Below, in pieces: positions 35,494 through 47,101 of a DNA stretch of 64,000 nt. The notes beneath the pieces were generated by a model. The model did no database searches and was not told where the DNA came from. It saw only the letters and a list, made by a program, of their open reading frames with translations. Numbering within the stretch: the first letter of the stretch is position 1; each line of letters starts with the position of its first letter. Where the stretch lies: assembly GCA_009829735.1 (NCBI GenBank), contig CM020619.1, forward strand, positions 28,608,063 to 28,672,062, in the 5' to 3' direction. Source of the stretch: Pyropia yezoensis (taxonomy: Eukaryota > Rhodophyta > Bangiophyceae > Bangiales > Bangiaceae). A program made the position numbers and the translations under genes.

Positions 35494-36660
35494 ATGGCGA
35501 CCCCGGGGGTGGAGACTGACTCTCTTGATGAACGTATGGAGGACACCTCCTACGGTGCAGCGCCCGCCGGGACTTCCGGCGGGGGCTCCGCGGTCGCTCC
35601 GGGGGATGGGACTCCCGCGTCACCCGACTTTGGGTTGGCGGCGGGATCTCCCCCGGAGGCGGGCCGGGTCATCCCACGTGAGGCCTTGGGGCGGTGGTTT
35701 TACCCCGCTTGGCCTCTGTATGAGGAGGGGTTGACTGTTCTTCGCTGTGGCCGACTTGGCACAGCGATTAGTCGGGTATGGGACCGCCTACGGGAGAAGT
35801 ATCCCCGTAGGATCGGGTTCCCTGCCGGCTTCAGGACGGACCAGTTTGCCTTCCTGGACGATGACGAAGTCGAAGACGTACAGCGGGCTAAGGCCATGGT
35901 GAGCCGCGGGGGAACTATCCCGGGTCTCGGCGACTTGCCGACCCTTACTTGGCACGCGGTGGCAACTCGCCCCCCGTACCTTCACGAGGCCGATCCGCAC
36001 ACTCATCACTTTGATGTGCGGATGGAGAAGGACTTCCGGCGAGGTCCCTACTTGGTGACCTCGGCTCAACTTGAGTTTCCGCAGCAGTCCGCTGCTAGAA
36101 AGGAGCAGTACTACCCCAAGAAGCCCGAGTGGTGGCCCCAAGTTGAGGTCTCCTACGGGCTCCCTGCGTTGCTACCACGGTTGCTCGACCACTTCGGCTC
36201 CGTCATGTTGACGGCTGCCCCTGATCACCTGGTGTGGGCCATGTTGGCCACCCAGAGGCTCCTCGAGGTAATGTCGACCTGGGTGTCTTGTGTTCAGCGG
36301 CGGGGGATGCTCTGGCATCTCCCCCCCCGGCTCCTCCAAGGTTTGGAACAGCTCACCCCCCAGCTAGTTGCTGAAGGGTGCTCATCAGGACAACTCACTC
36401 TACTTGAGGAGATGCTCCGCCTCCACAAGTTTATCGAGTGGGAGAGCGTCGAGCACAAGTTGCGCCGCCCCACTCGTGGGCCCAAGGACGATGGCGCACT
36501 TCGCCAGTTCGTATGGGTCGCTCGTGAACTTCGCGACGGCCGTGTGGTCCTACGAGAGGCGTTGGACATCGATGACTACCCGTATGCCCCGGGGGTGGAT
36601 CGCCACACTGCGCCACCCCCGGACAAGGCCATACTTAATGCCGTGCCCTCACATGATGAC
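35494..36660 (+). pseudogene. Family-B antisense ORF, fragment in left part of B1
   Basis: It starts MATPGVETDSLDERMEDTS like the intact copy at 49,898-47,955 and stays collinear for about 385 residues, including EALGRWFYPAWPLYEE, HFGSV, LWHLPPRLLQG and LHKFIEWESVEHKL. It lacks the Arg/Ser-rich C-terminal part and passes into integrase sequence of the other B1 fragment. Confidence 0.8.
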
Positions 36661-37269
36661 CGAACAACTTGTCGTCCCCGCATCTCTCAAGGACAGTATC
36701 CTTGAGAGGGAGCACAACGCTCCCACGGGTGGACACCTGGGGTGTAGTAAACTCTACCAGACCCTGAGGACCATGTACTACTGGCCGTCCATGGTGGTGG
36801 ACATCTATAGTTGGGTGGCTGCCTGCACAAGTTGTGCGCAGAACCGTCTGATGGAACGGCGGCCTACTACGGCTATGCTACTGTACCCGGCCAAGGAGCC
36901 CTTTGTCGCGTTGGAAATGGACATCCTTGGGCCACTGCCTGTGACCGAGGAGGGCAACCAGTACCTCCTGGTCATCTGCGATCGCTTCACGAAACTTACG
37001 CGAGCGATCCCACTGGCAGAGATCACGGCCATGTCGGTCGTGTCAGCCTTCCTAGATCACTGGGTTGCCGCGTATGGCATCCCAGATAGTACACTATCGG
37101 ACAATGGACCGCAATTTGCGTCTGTACTGTTTCAGGGAGTGCTGGATATGTTGGGGGTTGAGGCAAACTATGCCACCGCCTACCACCCACAAACTAATGG
37201 GCAGGTGGAGCGCATCAACAAAACTATTGTTCGGCAGCTGCGCCACTATGTGAGTGAGCACATGAAAAC
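36661..37269 (+). pseudogene. pol: Family-B integrase fragment, B1 (left of B2 insertion)
   Basis: Integrase sequence from VPASLKDSILEREH, through the zinc-finger part CTSCAQNRLM and the catalytic region ALEMDILGPLPV and SDNGPQFASV, to NGQVERINKTIV. It is interrupted by B2, whose target duplication AAAAC lies at 37,265-37,269. The rest of the domain continues at 47,102. Confidence 0.85.
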
Positions 37270-37738
37270 TGTGGCAGTATTGACCCTCAGGTAGGGGGGC
37301 AACACGTGCCATGCAAGGGGCGGCAGGCCACTAGCCTGATCCGTTCCTCCCCCTGCATTTGGGTCCATATTCCCTAAGTTTGGGATAGTTAGCTTAGTAG
37401 TAAATCCAACTTGGATTTCAGGGTTTTCTGCATTTATCGTCTTGAATTTTCGTGTGGCCCGGTGGGCAGGTGCTGGGGTGGGAGATTCTGAGTGGCGAGA
37501 TTCTGAGTGGACCCTGGGGGGATAAGGGGAGGGACAGCGGGGCTTGGCCCTGCGTCCCCGTCCCGACCAAGAAACTGTTGGACCACACACCATCCTCTTG
37601 TTTGTCCGTGGGGGGTTTGCCCCACAACAGGGACAGAGTGTGTGCGACTTGCACTTCTTCCGGTTCCCCCGACACGGGAGGCAGCCCTAGTACACCGCCC
37701 CAACTTGGGTGCCGTGTGTGCTTGTGGTTGTTGCCACA
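37270..37738 (+). repeat. 5' LTR of B2
   Basis: A 469-bp LTR from TGTGGCAGTATTGACC to GTTGTTGCCACA, followed two bases later by the PBS at 37,741-37,758 (TGGTGGAGCAGCAGGGGA). Confidence 0.93.
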
Positions 37739-37758
37739 TTTGGTGGAGCAGCAGGGGA

Positions 37759-38209
37759 GGACGGTGACCTGGCAGGCGGCGGATACTCTCTTCACGGCGG
37801 ACTGATACGCGGACGATGTGGGATCGTCATCACCCGTACTGCGATTTGCGTAAATCCCGCCTGCCAAAGTACCGAAATTTCCAGCTGCACAGTGGAAAGT
37901 CATCAAGGGGGAAGTCGCGGAGTTAGCTGGGAAAAGTTGCTTGACCGGGGCGGTCAAGCCTTGGGGAGGGGGATATGTGGCAGTATCGCGACTGCCATGT
38001 ATATCGGACCCAGCGATCGGTGCTTGAAGGATTTGGGGTGAAAAGCCCATGTCTGGCCCAAGATGTCAAGGATTGAACCCGTGGCGCAGTGGTCCACAAC
38101 GCCTGGTTAACATATGTTTCATGTCGTGGGTTTGATTCCGGGCATCCAACATCGATTTTTCCGGCGACTTCAAGGTGACTTCCGCTACATTTGGTGGAGC
38201 AGCAGGGGA
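37759..38209 (+). other. Extra leader block in B2: short internal, purine tract, 214-bp LTR-like unit, second PBS
   Basis: After the first PBS comes ~217 bp of unrelated sequence ending in the purine tract TTGGGGAGGGGGA. A block of 214 bp follows (37,976-38,189), starting TGTGGCAGTAT and ending CCGCTACA. Then come TT and a second, identical 18-base PBS (38,192-38,209). This has the order of parts found at the 3' end of an LTR element followed by a 5' end, and resembles the remains of a small TRIM-like non-autonomous element or a recombinant leader. Only one copy of the 214-bp unit is in the window, so it cannot be proved to be an LTR. Confidence 0.5.
38070..38150 (+). other. tRNA-like pol III box pair inside the extra leader block
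   Basis: An A-box-like TGGCGCAGTGGT (38,082-38,093) and a B-box-like GGTTTGATTCC (38,129-38,139) stand 47 bases apart, as in tRNA genes. The acceptor and T stems do not pair properly, so it is not a functional tRNA. A decayed tRNA or the head of a tRNA-derived SINE is the likely origin. Confidence 0.4.
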
Positions 38210-38308
38210 CACAGGTAAACTTTACCTCCGGGTGCACCCGGGTGTAGGGGGCCCTCTGTCTCAGAGGAACGGTGGTCTTGGACCGTGTCATACGGATCGT
38301 CAGCCAAC

Positions 38309-40255
38309 ATGGCTTACTCGGACCCCCCGTCGTCCGGGGAGTACACGGGTGACGCACGTACTTCAGTGCCTTTGAATACTGGTGAGACACAGGTGGGTTT
38401 ACCTGGGGTCGCAGAGGGACTAGAGGTCCCTCAAGCCAGCAGGACTGGAAGTACGGGCGGGCAACAGGCCACCCCGACTCAGTCGGGAGTTCACTCGGGT
38501 GACACTTCTGATGTGGGTGGGCCGAAGTCTGGCCACCGTGTGGTATACTCAACGGGAACGTCCCAAGGGGTGAGGACTGTCCCCGCGGGTTCCACTCGGG
38601 TTGGAGCCAACTTTGGCTTGGAGTCGTCGCCAACTAGGCTTTCGGAGGACGGTGGACCTCCGTTGGTCGGCGATGGGCTCGCGCCCATGCCCCCGGTTGA
38701 GACCCCTGAGGAACGTGGTTACCCCTCAGGTGGACTCCCGGAGGCGGACCGAGACTCAACTGGAGTCGTCAATCCCCTCCTCGCGGAAACTGTCCGTCGG
38801 GAGGCAACCAATGTGTTGCGGCAAACTTTGCCGGACCTGGTGGTCACGATGACGAATACTATTCTGAATCAGATTGTGGCGAGTTTGCCAGATGGCCTTA
38901 ATGTCCAAACCGGATTGGGGCTTTCGAGCCCGCAGGCGCAGGGGGAATCCCCCCTTACGCCTATCTCTGGTCGCCCCGAACTGGGGGCGACACCTGTGAC
39001 TCCCAACGAGGGAGCCACACCATACTCGGTGGGGCGTACGCCCTTCACGGGGGAGTTCCCCCCGGAAACGCCGGCGGCTGCGCCAAGCGCGCCGCGCCGG
39101 ACTACAGGCACTGAGAGTGAACTTACCCCAGTGCCACAGCGGCTGTTCCCTCAACGTGAGGTGCCGCCCAAGATCCAGGTAGCCAACCCGGTCTACCAGA
39201 GGATCTTTGACTGTGAGACCTACGCCCTCCACAACAAGTCGGTGGCGTATGGTCCTGACCAGGCCCGAGCCATGGGCCGTGCCAAGAAGAATGCACTTCA
39301 TTCTTTTGGGCACAAAGCGGAGTGGGACGGAACTCCCCCCCTCCGTGTCTTTGAGTTCCTACGTCGTTTCACAAAAGCCTGTGACGACAATGCCATAAGT
39401 GAAGGCATGGCTTTTTACATGCTACAGGAGTTTACGAAGGGCGACCTACGGACAGAACTTATGTCCGTCATGCCCAGCTCCTCAAGTGGAGGCGCTGGAG
39501 AGGTGACGTCCTATTTGGAGCTCGTCAACTGGTTGTTGAGAGCCATGGTTGATGAGGCAGCGTTGGCTTCTCAAGTCGAGGAGTTTACGCAAGCCCATCA
39601 GGAAGAGGCGGAGGACGAGTTGTCCTTTGCGGAGCGAGTCCGTAAGCTCAACAATCTTTGTGGGTTTCTTCATCCACAAGCTGTGGTGAAGAGTCGGTTT
39701 GTGGAGGGACTCCATTGGTCAGTCCGGATGGAGACCCGGGAGCATAACACTGCCCGGGCGACCCTGGCCGAGTTGGCCAGGTTCGCCTATCGCAGAGGCG
39801 AGGCCTACCGCAAGTTGCGGGAGGAACAACGCCAGGAGCGTCAGGCCGAGTCGGCCAAGGAACGGGAGGAGGCGCGCCAGGCCAGAGAGTTGAGAGAGGC
39901 ACGCCGAATCCGCAAGGAGAGGGTGGTAGCTGCCGTGGGAACTTCCCAGGGTATCCCTTCGTCTTCCCCAGTTGGGAAGACCCCTCCCGGAACGGACCAT
40001 CGGTGTTGGAACTGCAACTCCGATGGTCACTGGGCATATGATTGCCCCAAGTTGAGTAAACGCATCCAACAACTTGTTAGGAATGCGAGTAAAAAGTCGG
40101 CTACGAACGAAGTACGTTCACGCCGCGAGGGTGGGTCTCGACCGGTCGTTGCGGTCGCCACACCCTCGGCGGAGGAGGCGGACACGTCGTCCTCGGACTC
40201 GTCGTCTTCCTCCCCGCCCTCAGATTCGGACGCCAAGTCGGCGGGAAACGAATGA
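38309..40255 (+). CDS. gag: Gag polyprotein of B2
   Basis: 648 residues from the ATG at 38,309 (MAYSDPPSSG). The same start region is recognisable in B0 near 59. A Thr/Pro/Gly-rich N-terminal part (about 1-270) is followed by a helical capsid-like region (RVFEFLRRF, YMLQEFTKGD, WSVRMETREHNT, about 340-500), a charged Arg/Glu-rich helix and a CCHC knuckle CWNCNSDGHWAYDC near residue 570. The tail is Ser/Asp-rich. The stop overlaps the pol ATG in the four bases ATGA, which would suit termination-reinitiation. Open throughout. Confidence 0.9.
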   Translation: MAYSDPPSSGEYTGDARTSVPLNTGETQVGLPGVAEGLEVPQASRTGSTGGQQATPTQSGVHSGDTSDVGGPKSGHRVVYSTGTSQGVRTVPAGSTRVGANFGLESSPTRLSEDGGPPLVGDGLAPMPPVETPEERGYPSGGLPEADRDSTGVVNPLLAETVRREATNVLRQTLPDLVVTMTNTILNQIVASLPDGLNVQTGLGLSSPQAQGESPLTPISGRPELGATPVTPNEGATPYSVGRTPFTGEFPPETPAAAPSAPRRTTGTESELTPVPQRLFPQREVPPKIQVANPVYQRIFDCETYALHNKSVAYGPDQARAMGRAKKNALHSFGHKAEWDGTPPLRVFEFLRRFTKACDDNAISEGMAFYMLQEFTKGDLRTELMSVMPSSSSGGAGEVTSYLELVNWLLRAMVDEAALASQVEEFTQAHQEEAEDELSFAERVRKLNNLCGFLHPQAVVKSRFVEGLHWSVRMETREHNTARATLAELARFAYRRGEAYRKLREEQRQERQAESAKEREEARQARELREARRIRKERVVAAVGTSQGIPSSSPVGKTPPGTDHRCWNCNSDGHWAYDCPKLSKRIQQLVRNASKKSATNEVRSRREGGSRPVVAVATPSAEEADTSSSDSSSSSPPSDSDAKSAGNE

Positions 40256-43200
40256 CCGTTGGGGCTGGTCGTCCGAAGCTCACAACGGCAGCCTCGGCCA
40301 AGTGGGCCAGGAGGACGAACCAACCGTGCCGGATACTGCGGCGACCTAAGGGAGTCCGCCCACCTCGGGTAGGACTCCCCAAGAACGTAAACCCACGTCG
40401 GGTCATCGCGGTGCTGACGGGTGAGAACTTCCAGGTGGCTGGACGGGTGCAACTTGCCCCCGGCCGTGCATGCTGTACCCGTATCGTACTTGATACCGGA
40501 TCAGGAGCCTCCTTGATACGCAAGTCGCTATTACCAAAGGAGGTGAAGCTCCAACGCTGGAGGTCCAAAGCTGACCATATGATTGACATCAATGGTGGGG
40601 TACTTCCCATCGTTGGTGCCGTGACCCTACCAACTAGGTTGGGGACCCATGAGGTCGACGTGACCTATGGCGTAGTTGAGAATATATCGGTACCCCTGCT
40701 TCTGGGTACCCCTTATGTTGTTACACAAGTGCCTTTGATTTGTGGCCCTGAGTACTGGGTGAAGTTGATGAATGGGGAGACTATCCCCATCCTTGGTAAG
40801 GGAAAGTCTGTGGCTCCTGTGACAGTCTCACAGTCGAAGCCTGTTTGTTCGGTGAGGGAAGGGTTTACTGCTGCCCTGCGTTTAGCCCGCGAAGTCACGT
40901 TGCCCCCCAACTCGGTGGCGCACGTTGATGTTGTAACTGATTTTACGGGGAACGGGTTGGTGCACCCTCACCCCCGTCTTGCTCGCAAGCACCAAGTGCA
41001 TGTTGCCCTTGGCACGATGGACTCCAAAGCCGGAGTCCCGTGGAGGATCCAGGTGATGAACCTGAGCCCGACGCCCAAGTACTTCAAGTCGGGAGCCAAG
41101 TTCGGCTATATCGACCAACACGAGGGACCGGTAGTAGCGGTCACCCTCAACGCGGGCGCAAGTAGCGACCCGAAGTCCGGAAAGGAGAAGCATCGAGCCA
41201 AGTCGGCCGCCTCTCCTCGACCCCATGTGAACATGGAGGGTGTCCCCCCCAGGTTGAGGGTTCAAGTTGAACGCCTCTTGGACCAATATCACAAGTTGTG
41301 GGATGGTCAATTGGGACTCATGAGAGCCACCCAACACCGGATCGAGTTGAAGCCCGGTGCACCCCCTATACGTCAACAACCGTATAGGGGAGGACCTCGT
41401 TCAAGGGCCCTCGTTAAGGAGCAAGTTGCTCGCATGGAGGCCCTCGATGTGATCGAGGCCAGCAACGCCGAGTGGGCGAGTCCGGTGGTTATCGTCCCCA
41501 AAGTTGATGGGACCCCCCGGTTTTGTATCGACTACCGTAAGCTCAACGAGAGCACGGTGAAGGACAGTTATCCCCTACTTAGGATGGATGACTGTCTGGA
41601 CTCTCTGGGGGAGGCAAACGTGTTCTCTACCCTGGACTGTAACGCGGGGTACTGGCAAATTCCCATTTCCCCGGAGGACAGGCATAAAACTACCTTTACC
41701 TGTCACTGTGGTACCTACCAGTGCAAGCGTCTACCGTTTGGTCTGTGTAACGCGCCGGCAACTTTCCAGCGCGCTATGGACATGATTCTGGCCGGAGTAC
41801 GGTGGCAAATCTGTCTTGTGTACCTAGACGATATCATTGTGTTCTCCCGAAGTCCGGAGGAACACATTGGCCATCTTGGCCAGGTGTTCAAGCTACTTGC
41901 TGACGCCGGTGTGTCACTGAAGGCGAGTAAGTGCCACCTCTTCACTCAAGAGGTGGAATACTTGGGACATGTTGTCCGTCCGGGGCGTCTCAGTGTTAAC
42001 GAGAAGAACTTGTGGGCCATTCGTAAGGCTCAGTACCCCCGGACCCAGACCCAGATGAGGACCTTCCTCGGGATATGTAACGTGTACCGACGTTTCACCA
42101 AAGGCTTCGCCAAGGTGGCGAAGCCGTTGAATGAGCTAGTGAGCTCAACGCTACCGAAGAACCTGCCTCCCCCAAGTCGGGTGGAGCAGGAATCCTTTGA
42201 GACTCTTCGGGACCTTCTGCTGAAGCCCCCCATCTTGGCTATTCCCAGGTTGGGAGGCCACTACATCCTGGATGTGGACGCTAGCTACGACCAACTTGGT
42301 TGTGTGTTGCTTCAGCAGCAGCCGGACAAGGAGTACTTGCCGGTGGGATACTTTAGTAAGGGGCTGAACTCGGCCGAGAAGAACTACGGAGTCACCGAGT
42401 TGGAAGGACTCGCAGTGGTGTGGGCGGTGACGTCACTTCGTCACTACCTGGAGGGTGAGAAGTTCCTCATCCGCTGTGACCACCGCGCGTTGCAGTTCAT
42501 CTTTAAGACGGACTGTACGAACACTCGTCTCAACCGGTGGAGGGTGCGACTGGCACCCTTCAACTTTGACATTGAATACCGACCTGGCAGGCAACATGCC
42601 CTTGCCGACGGCCTCTCTCGGGTACCGACCGAGGGGCTGGACACTAACCCAGTCGATGAGGACATCCCCATCGTGGGGGTAGTCACGCGCTCGGGTCAGG
42701 CGTTGAACCCCGAGGCGCCAGGGAACAAGAAGTACTTGCCCCTGTCCCTGGACGAGGTGGTGAATGCCCAGGCCGAGGATCCCTTCTGCAAGTCGCAGAG
42801 GGATATACTGGATACAGTGGTAGAGACGCGTTTCTTTCTGGGAGACGATGGCCTCCTCATGAGGAGGGGGGTATTCCAGGGGACCGAACAACTTGTCGTC
42901 CCCGCATCCCTCAAGGACAGTATCCTTGAGAGGGAGCACAACGCTCCCACGGGTGGACACCTGGGGTCTAGTAAACTGTACCAGACCCTGAGGACCAGGT
43001 ACTACTGGCCGTCCATGGTGGTGGACATCTACAATTGGGTGGCTGCCTGCACAAGTTGTGCACAGAATCGTCTGATGGAACGGCGGCCTACTACGGCTAT
43101 GCTATTGTTCCCGGCCAAGGAGCCCTTCGCCGCGTTGGCGATGGACATCCTTGGGCCACTGCCTGTGACCGAGGAGGGCAACCAGTACCTCCTGGTCATC

Positions 43201-44235
43201 TGTGACCGCTTCACGAAACTTACGCGAGCGATCCCACTGGCAGAGATCACGGCCATGTCGGTCGTGTCAGCCTTCCTAGATTACTGGGTTGCCGCGTATG
43301 GCATCCCAGATAGTACACAATCGGACAATGGACCGCAATTTGCGTCTGTACTGTTTCAGGGAGTGCTGGATATGTTGGGGGTTAAGGCAAACTATGCCAC
43401 CCCCTACCACCCACAAACTAATGGGCAGGTGGAGCGCTTCAACAAAACTATTGTTAGGCAGCTGCGCCACTATGTGAGTGAGCACGTGAAGAGGTGGGAC
43501 CAATACATTTCTATCCTTACTACTGCCTACAATTCGCAGGTTCACTCATCTACAGGGGAAGTACCCCTCGCTTTTGTGACCCCCCGTCGCGTGCAGTCTA
43601 TTGCCGTGCGGCGGTCGCTCCCAACTAGGGAGGATGGTGGCAGTACGCCTACTCCTACTGAGAGTAAGGCGGAGTTCGCCGCTAGGCTTGAAAACCTCAT
43701 CCCTAAAGTCAGGGCTGAGATGGACAAAGCACAAAAGCGCTACAAGCGTACCTTTGACAAAAAGGTGCGCAATGCTAAGAATGTCCCCGAGCAGGGTGAC
43801 TGGGTGCTGGTACACTCGCACACCCCAACTGGGGGTAAGCTGGTATTCCAGACGAAGGGACCGTACCAGGTCCTTCGTACAGATGGGCGGCGCTTCACCA
43901 TCGAAAGTGACGATGGGGTCCGCACAGTAAACGGACAGGACGTGGTCAAAGTTGCACCACCGCCTGCAGGCGACCCAGCTTGGGCGCGTGCGTTGGAAGC
44001 GTGGCGCCTCCCCTCACTGCCTGCGGCCAAACAGGGCCCGCAGGAGTACGTGTTCCATAAGTTCATCGACCACGGCTGGGATGAGGACACTGACCGCCTC
44101 ATGCTGAGGGTGCGCTGGTTCGGCTAGAAGGCCAAGGATGATACGTGGGAGTATGTGGAGGACCTTCCCGCTGAGAAGGTCCGGGCATACTGTGCCCGGA
44201 ATGAGATAAACCCTAACAGCCCTCCCTCAACGTGA
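40252..44235 (+). pseudogene. pol: Pol polyprotein of B2 (PR-RT-RH-IN-chromodomain)
   Basis: About 1,330 residues long. Parts in order: retropepsin-like protease with DTGSGAS near residue 80; RT with FCIDYRKLN and YLDD near 530; RNase H (LDVDASYDQLG to IRCDHRALQF, about 670-750); integrase with zinc region CTSCAQNRLM near 940 and catalytic parts AMDILGPLPV, SDNGPQFASV and NGQVERFNKT (about 960-1,070); and a chromodomain-like C-terminus (LMLRVRWFG, DDTWEYVEDL). The domain order is identical to family A, but the sequences are clearly different. It shares an ATGA overlap with gag. Nearly whole, with about one break. Confidence 0.92.
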
Positions 44236-44346
44236 GGGAAGGCTGAGTAACAGTGCCAAGAGAGTGCTTCAAGTCGAAGTGGTACGCAGAGTGGCTTTTA
44301 ACTACAGCCCTAACCCTCACACTCTCACAACAAAGGCAGCTGCCAA

Positions 44347-46289
44347 CTAGGCACGCATGCTAGACTCTCCCACTCCACGGCCCTCGCCGTCACGTGGAGG
44401 CGAGCGGCGAGACCCACGCCGATAACGGTCTCCACTCGTTGGAGGGGGCGGCGGCTCCAAGTCGGAACCGTCGCGCCCCTCACGGTCGCGCAAGTGGCGA
44501 CGACCGTGGCCACTCTTCTGCTTGGTCTTGCGCGCAAGTTGGCGACGCAGACGCTGGACAGACTCCGTCTCCGACGGGGTAGAGGACTCCGAAACGGAGT
44601 AAAACAACTCGTCTTCCGATACGGAAGGAGAGCGCCGCGAGTGTCGGCGACGACGGCGAGGAGGTGAGTATGCCCGGCTCGCGCGACGTTTGCCACGCCC
44701 AAGTGGGGCTGGCTGGGGCATAATAGCCCCAATGCGAGCCAACTCGGCTGTCATAAACTCCGCCACCGACTCGCAACTCGCGGTCGCCAGTGCAGTACGA
44801 ACGCGCTCCTCAAATTGAGGAGTCTCGGAACTTTGAAGGGTTGCGGTCGACGCGGCCAACCAGAAAATGGTGCGCACCAACGTGGTGATCATCATCTCTG
44901 AGGTTAGAGGCGTGGGCGGCAACACCAACTTGGGGTATACCGTCAGGAGGGTGGCCCCCAAGTTGGGGGACACCGGGGTGGAAGACTCCACGGCCACGCT
45001 GATCGGGATGCTCCCGTGAGGTTGGAAAGGAACAGGAGGAAGCGAAGGGGCCCGCCGAGGTGGCGGTACCCGGGTGTAACTGCGACCCCGACTTGGGGCC
45101 CCCGCAAAAGGTTGAGTCATATGGTCATCATAGGACGGCACGGCCATAACCATGGGCTTGTCCGGGGGTGGCGCAGTGTGGCGATCCACCCCCGGGGCAT
45201 ACGGGGAGTCCCCGATGCTCAACCCCTCTCGTAGGACCACACGGCCGTCGTGAAGTTCACGAGCGACCCACACGAACTGGCGAAGTGCGCCATCGTCCTT
45301 GGGCCCACGAGTGGGGCGGCGCAACTTGTGCTCGACGCTCTCCCACTCGATAAACTTGTGGAGGCGGAGCATCTCCTCAAGTAGAGTGAGTTGTCCTGAT
45401 GAGCACCCCTCAGCAACTAGCTGAGGGGTAAGCTGTTCCAAACCTTGGAGGAGCCGGAGGGGGAGATGCCAGAGCATCCCCCGCTGCTGAACACAAGACA
45501 CCCAGGTCGACATGACCTCGAGGAGCCACTGGGTGGCCAACATGGCCCACACCAGGTGATCAGGGGCAGCCGTCAACATGACGGAGCCGAAGTGGTCAAG
45601 CAACCGTGGCAACAACGCCGGGAACTCGTAGGGGACCTCAACTTGAGGCCACCACTCGGGCTTCTTCGGATAGTACTGCTCCTTACTAGCAGCGGACCGC
45701 TGCGGAAACTCAAGTTGAGCCGAGGTCACCAAGTAGGGACCTCGCCGGAAGACTTTCTCCATCCGCACATCAAAGTGATGAGTGTGCGGATCCGCCTCGT
45801 GGAGGTACGGTGGGCGAGTTGCCACAGCGTCCCACGTGAAGGTCGGCAAGTCGCCGGGACCCGGGATAGTTCCCCCGCGGTCCACCATGGACTTGGCCCG
45901 CTGAACGTCCTCAACCTCCTCATCGTCCAGGAAGGCAAACTGGTCCGTCCTGAAGCCGGCAGGGAACCCGACCCTACGGGGATACTTCTCCCGTAGGCGG
46001 TCCCATACCCGGCCCATCGCTGCGCAAAGTCGGCCACAGCGAAGAACAGTCAGCCCCTCCTCATAGAGAGGCCAAGCGGGGTAAAACCACCGCCCCAAGG
46101 CCTCACGCGGACAACTTGTCCCGCCTCCGGGGGAGACCCCGCCGTCAACCCAAAGCCGGGTGACGCGGGAGTCCCGTCCCATGGAGCGATCGCGGAGCCC
46201 CCGCCGGAAGTTCCGGCGAGTGCTGCCCCGTAGGAGGTGTCCTCCATGCGCTCGTCAAGAGAGTCCGTCTCCACTCCCGGAGTCGCCAT
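44347..46289 (-). pseudogene. Antisense ORF of B2 (unknown protein, about 650 aa)
   Basis: Lies 110 bp beyond pol and runs toward it on the opposite strand, the same arrangement as in family A. The ATG at 46,289-46,287 starts MATPGVETDSLDERMEDTS. Its core contains EALGRWFYPAWPLYEE, HFGSV, LWHLP and LHKFIEWESVEHKL. The C-terminal ~150 residues are Arg/Ser-rich (SPPRRRRRHSRRSPSVSEDE) and end near ESSMRA. About one break is seen. Compare the open copy at 47,955-49,898. No known domain is recognised. Confidence 0.75.
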
Positions 46290-46608
46290 GGCTCTCCCCA
46301 AGTTGGGGAGAGACGCTCTGGCTATCGCAGCACGAGACCCGCCTCGAGTTGAGGGGGACTCGGATCGTGGGTATACGGGTGGCCTCCCCAGCGTGGGGCG
46401 GCCCAGTGGAAGGTGAAGGGGAGGTGGTGGTGATGGTGAAGTGTGAACCGAGGAGAGCAAGCTGCCGAGTGGGCAAGCTTGAGGAGAGGGGCGGTCAACG
46501 TGACCGCCTCCACATCCGTGTTACGTACTCGATGGGGGACAGCAAGTCGCGCCCCCAACGCCGAGACGTGCGTTTACGCACCCCCTCACAGGGCCGACCG
46601 GGTCGGTC

Positions 46609-46627
46609 GGAACTGAGGAGAGGGGAG
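46609..46627 (+). other. Polypurine tract of B2
   Basis: GGAACTGAGGAGAGGGGAG directly precedes the 3' LTR. The same tract precedes the right LTR of B1 and, in complement, follows the left one. Confidence 0.75.
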
Positions 46628-47096
46628 TGTGGCAGTATTGACCCCCAGGTAGGGGGGCAACACGTGCCATGCAAGGGGCGGCAGGCCACTAGCCTGATCC
46701 GTTCCTCCCCCTGCATTTGGGTCCATGTTCCCTAAGTTTGAGATAGTTAGCTTAGTAGTAAATCCAACTTGGATTTCAGGGTTTTCTGCATTTATCGTCT
46801 TGAATGCTCGTGTGGCCCGGTGGGCAGGTGCTGGGGTGGGAGATTCTGAGTGGCGAGATTCTGAGTGGATCCTGGGGGGATAAGGGGAGGGACAGCGGGG
46901 CTTGGCCCTGCGTCCCCGTTCCGACCAAGAAACTGTTGGACCACACACCATCCTCTTGTTTGTCCGTGGGGGGTTTGCCCCACAACAGGGACAGAGTGTG
47001 TGCGACATGCACTTCTTCCGGTTCCTCCGACACGGGAGGCAGCCCTAGTACACCGCCCCAACATGGGTGCCGTGTGTGCTTGTGGTTTTTGCCACA
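46628..47096 (+). repeat. 3' LTR of B2
   Basis: A 469-bp partner of 37,270-37,738 with about 11 visible differences. The target duplication AAAAC follows. Confidence 0.93.
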
Positions 47097-47101
47097 AAAA
47101 C

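Larger units (their letters stand above)
37270..47096 (+). mobile_element. Family-B Ty3/Gypsy chromovirus, full-length copy B2
   Basis: A 9.8-kb element with two 469-bp LTRs and a perfect target duplication AAAAC (37,265-37,269 and 47,097-47,101), inserted in the integrase region of B1. The order is LTR, PBS, an unusual second LTR-like block with a second PBS, gag, pol (PR-RT-RH-IN-chromodomain), a convergent antisense ORF, polypurine tract and LTR. I count about 11 differences between the LTRs, so it is older than A-inner. gag is open, while pol and the antisense ORF each have about one break. Confidence 0.93.

Noticed and set aside
38070-38150. A functional tRNA gene
   Set aside because: Only the box motifs fit. 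Acceptor and T stems do not pair, so it is reported as tRNA-like.
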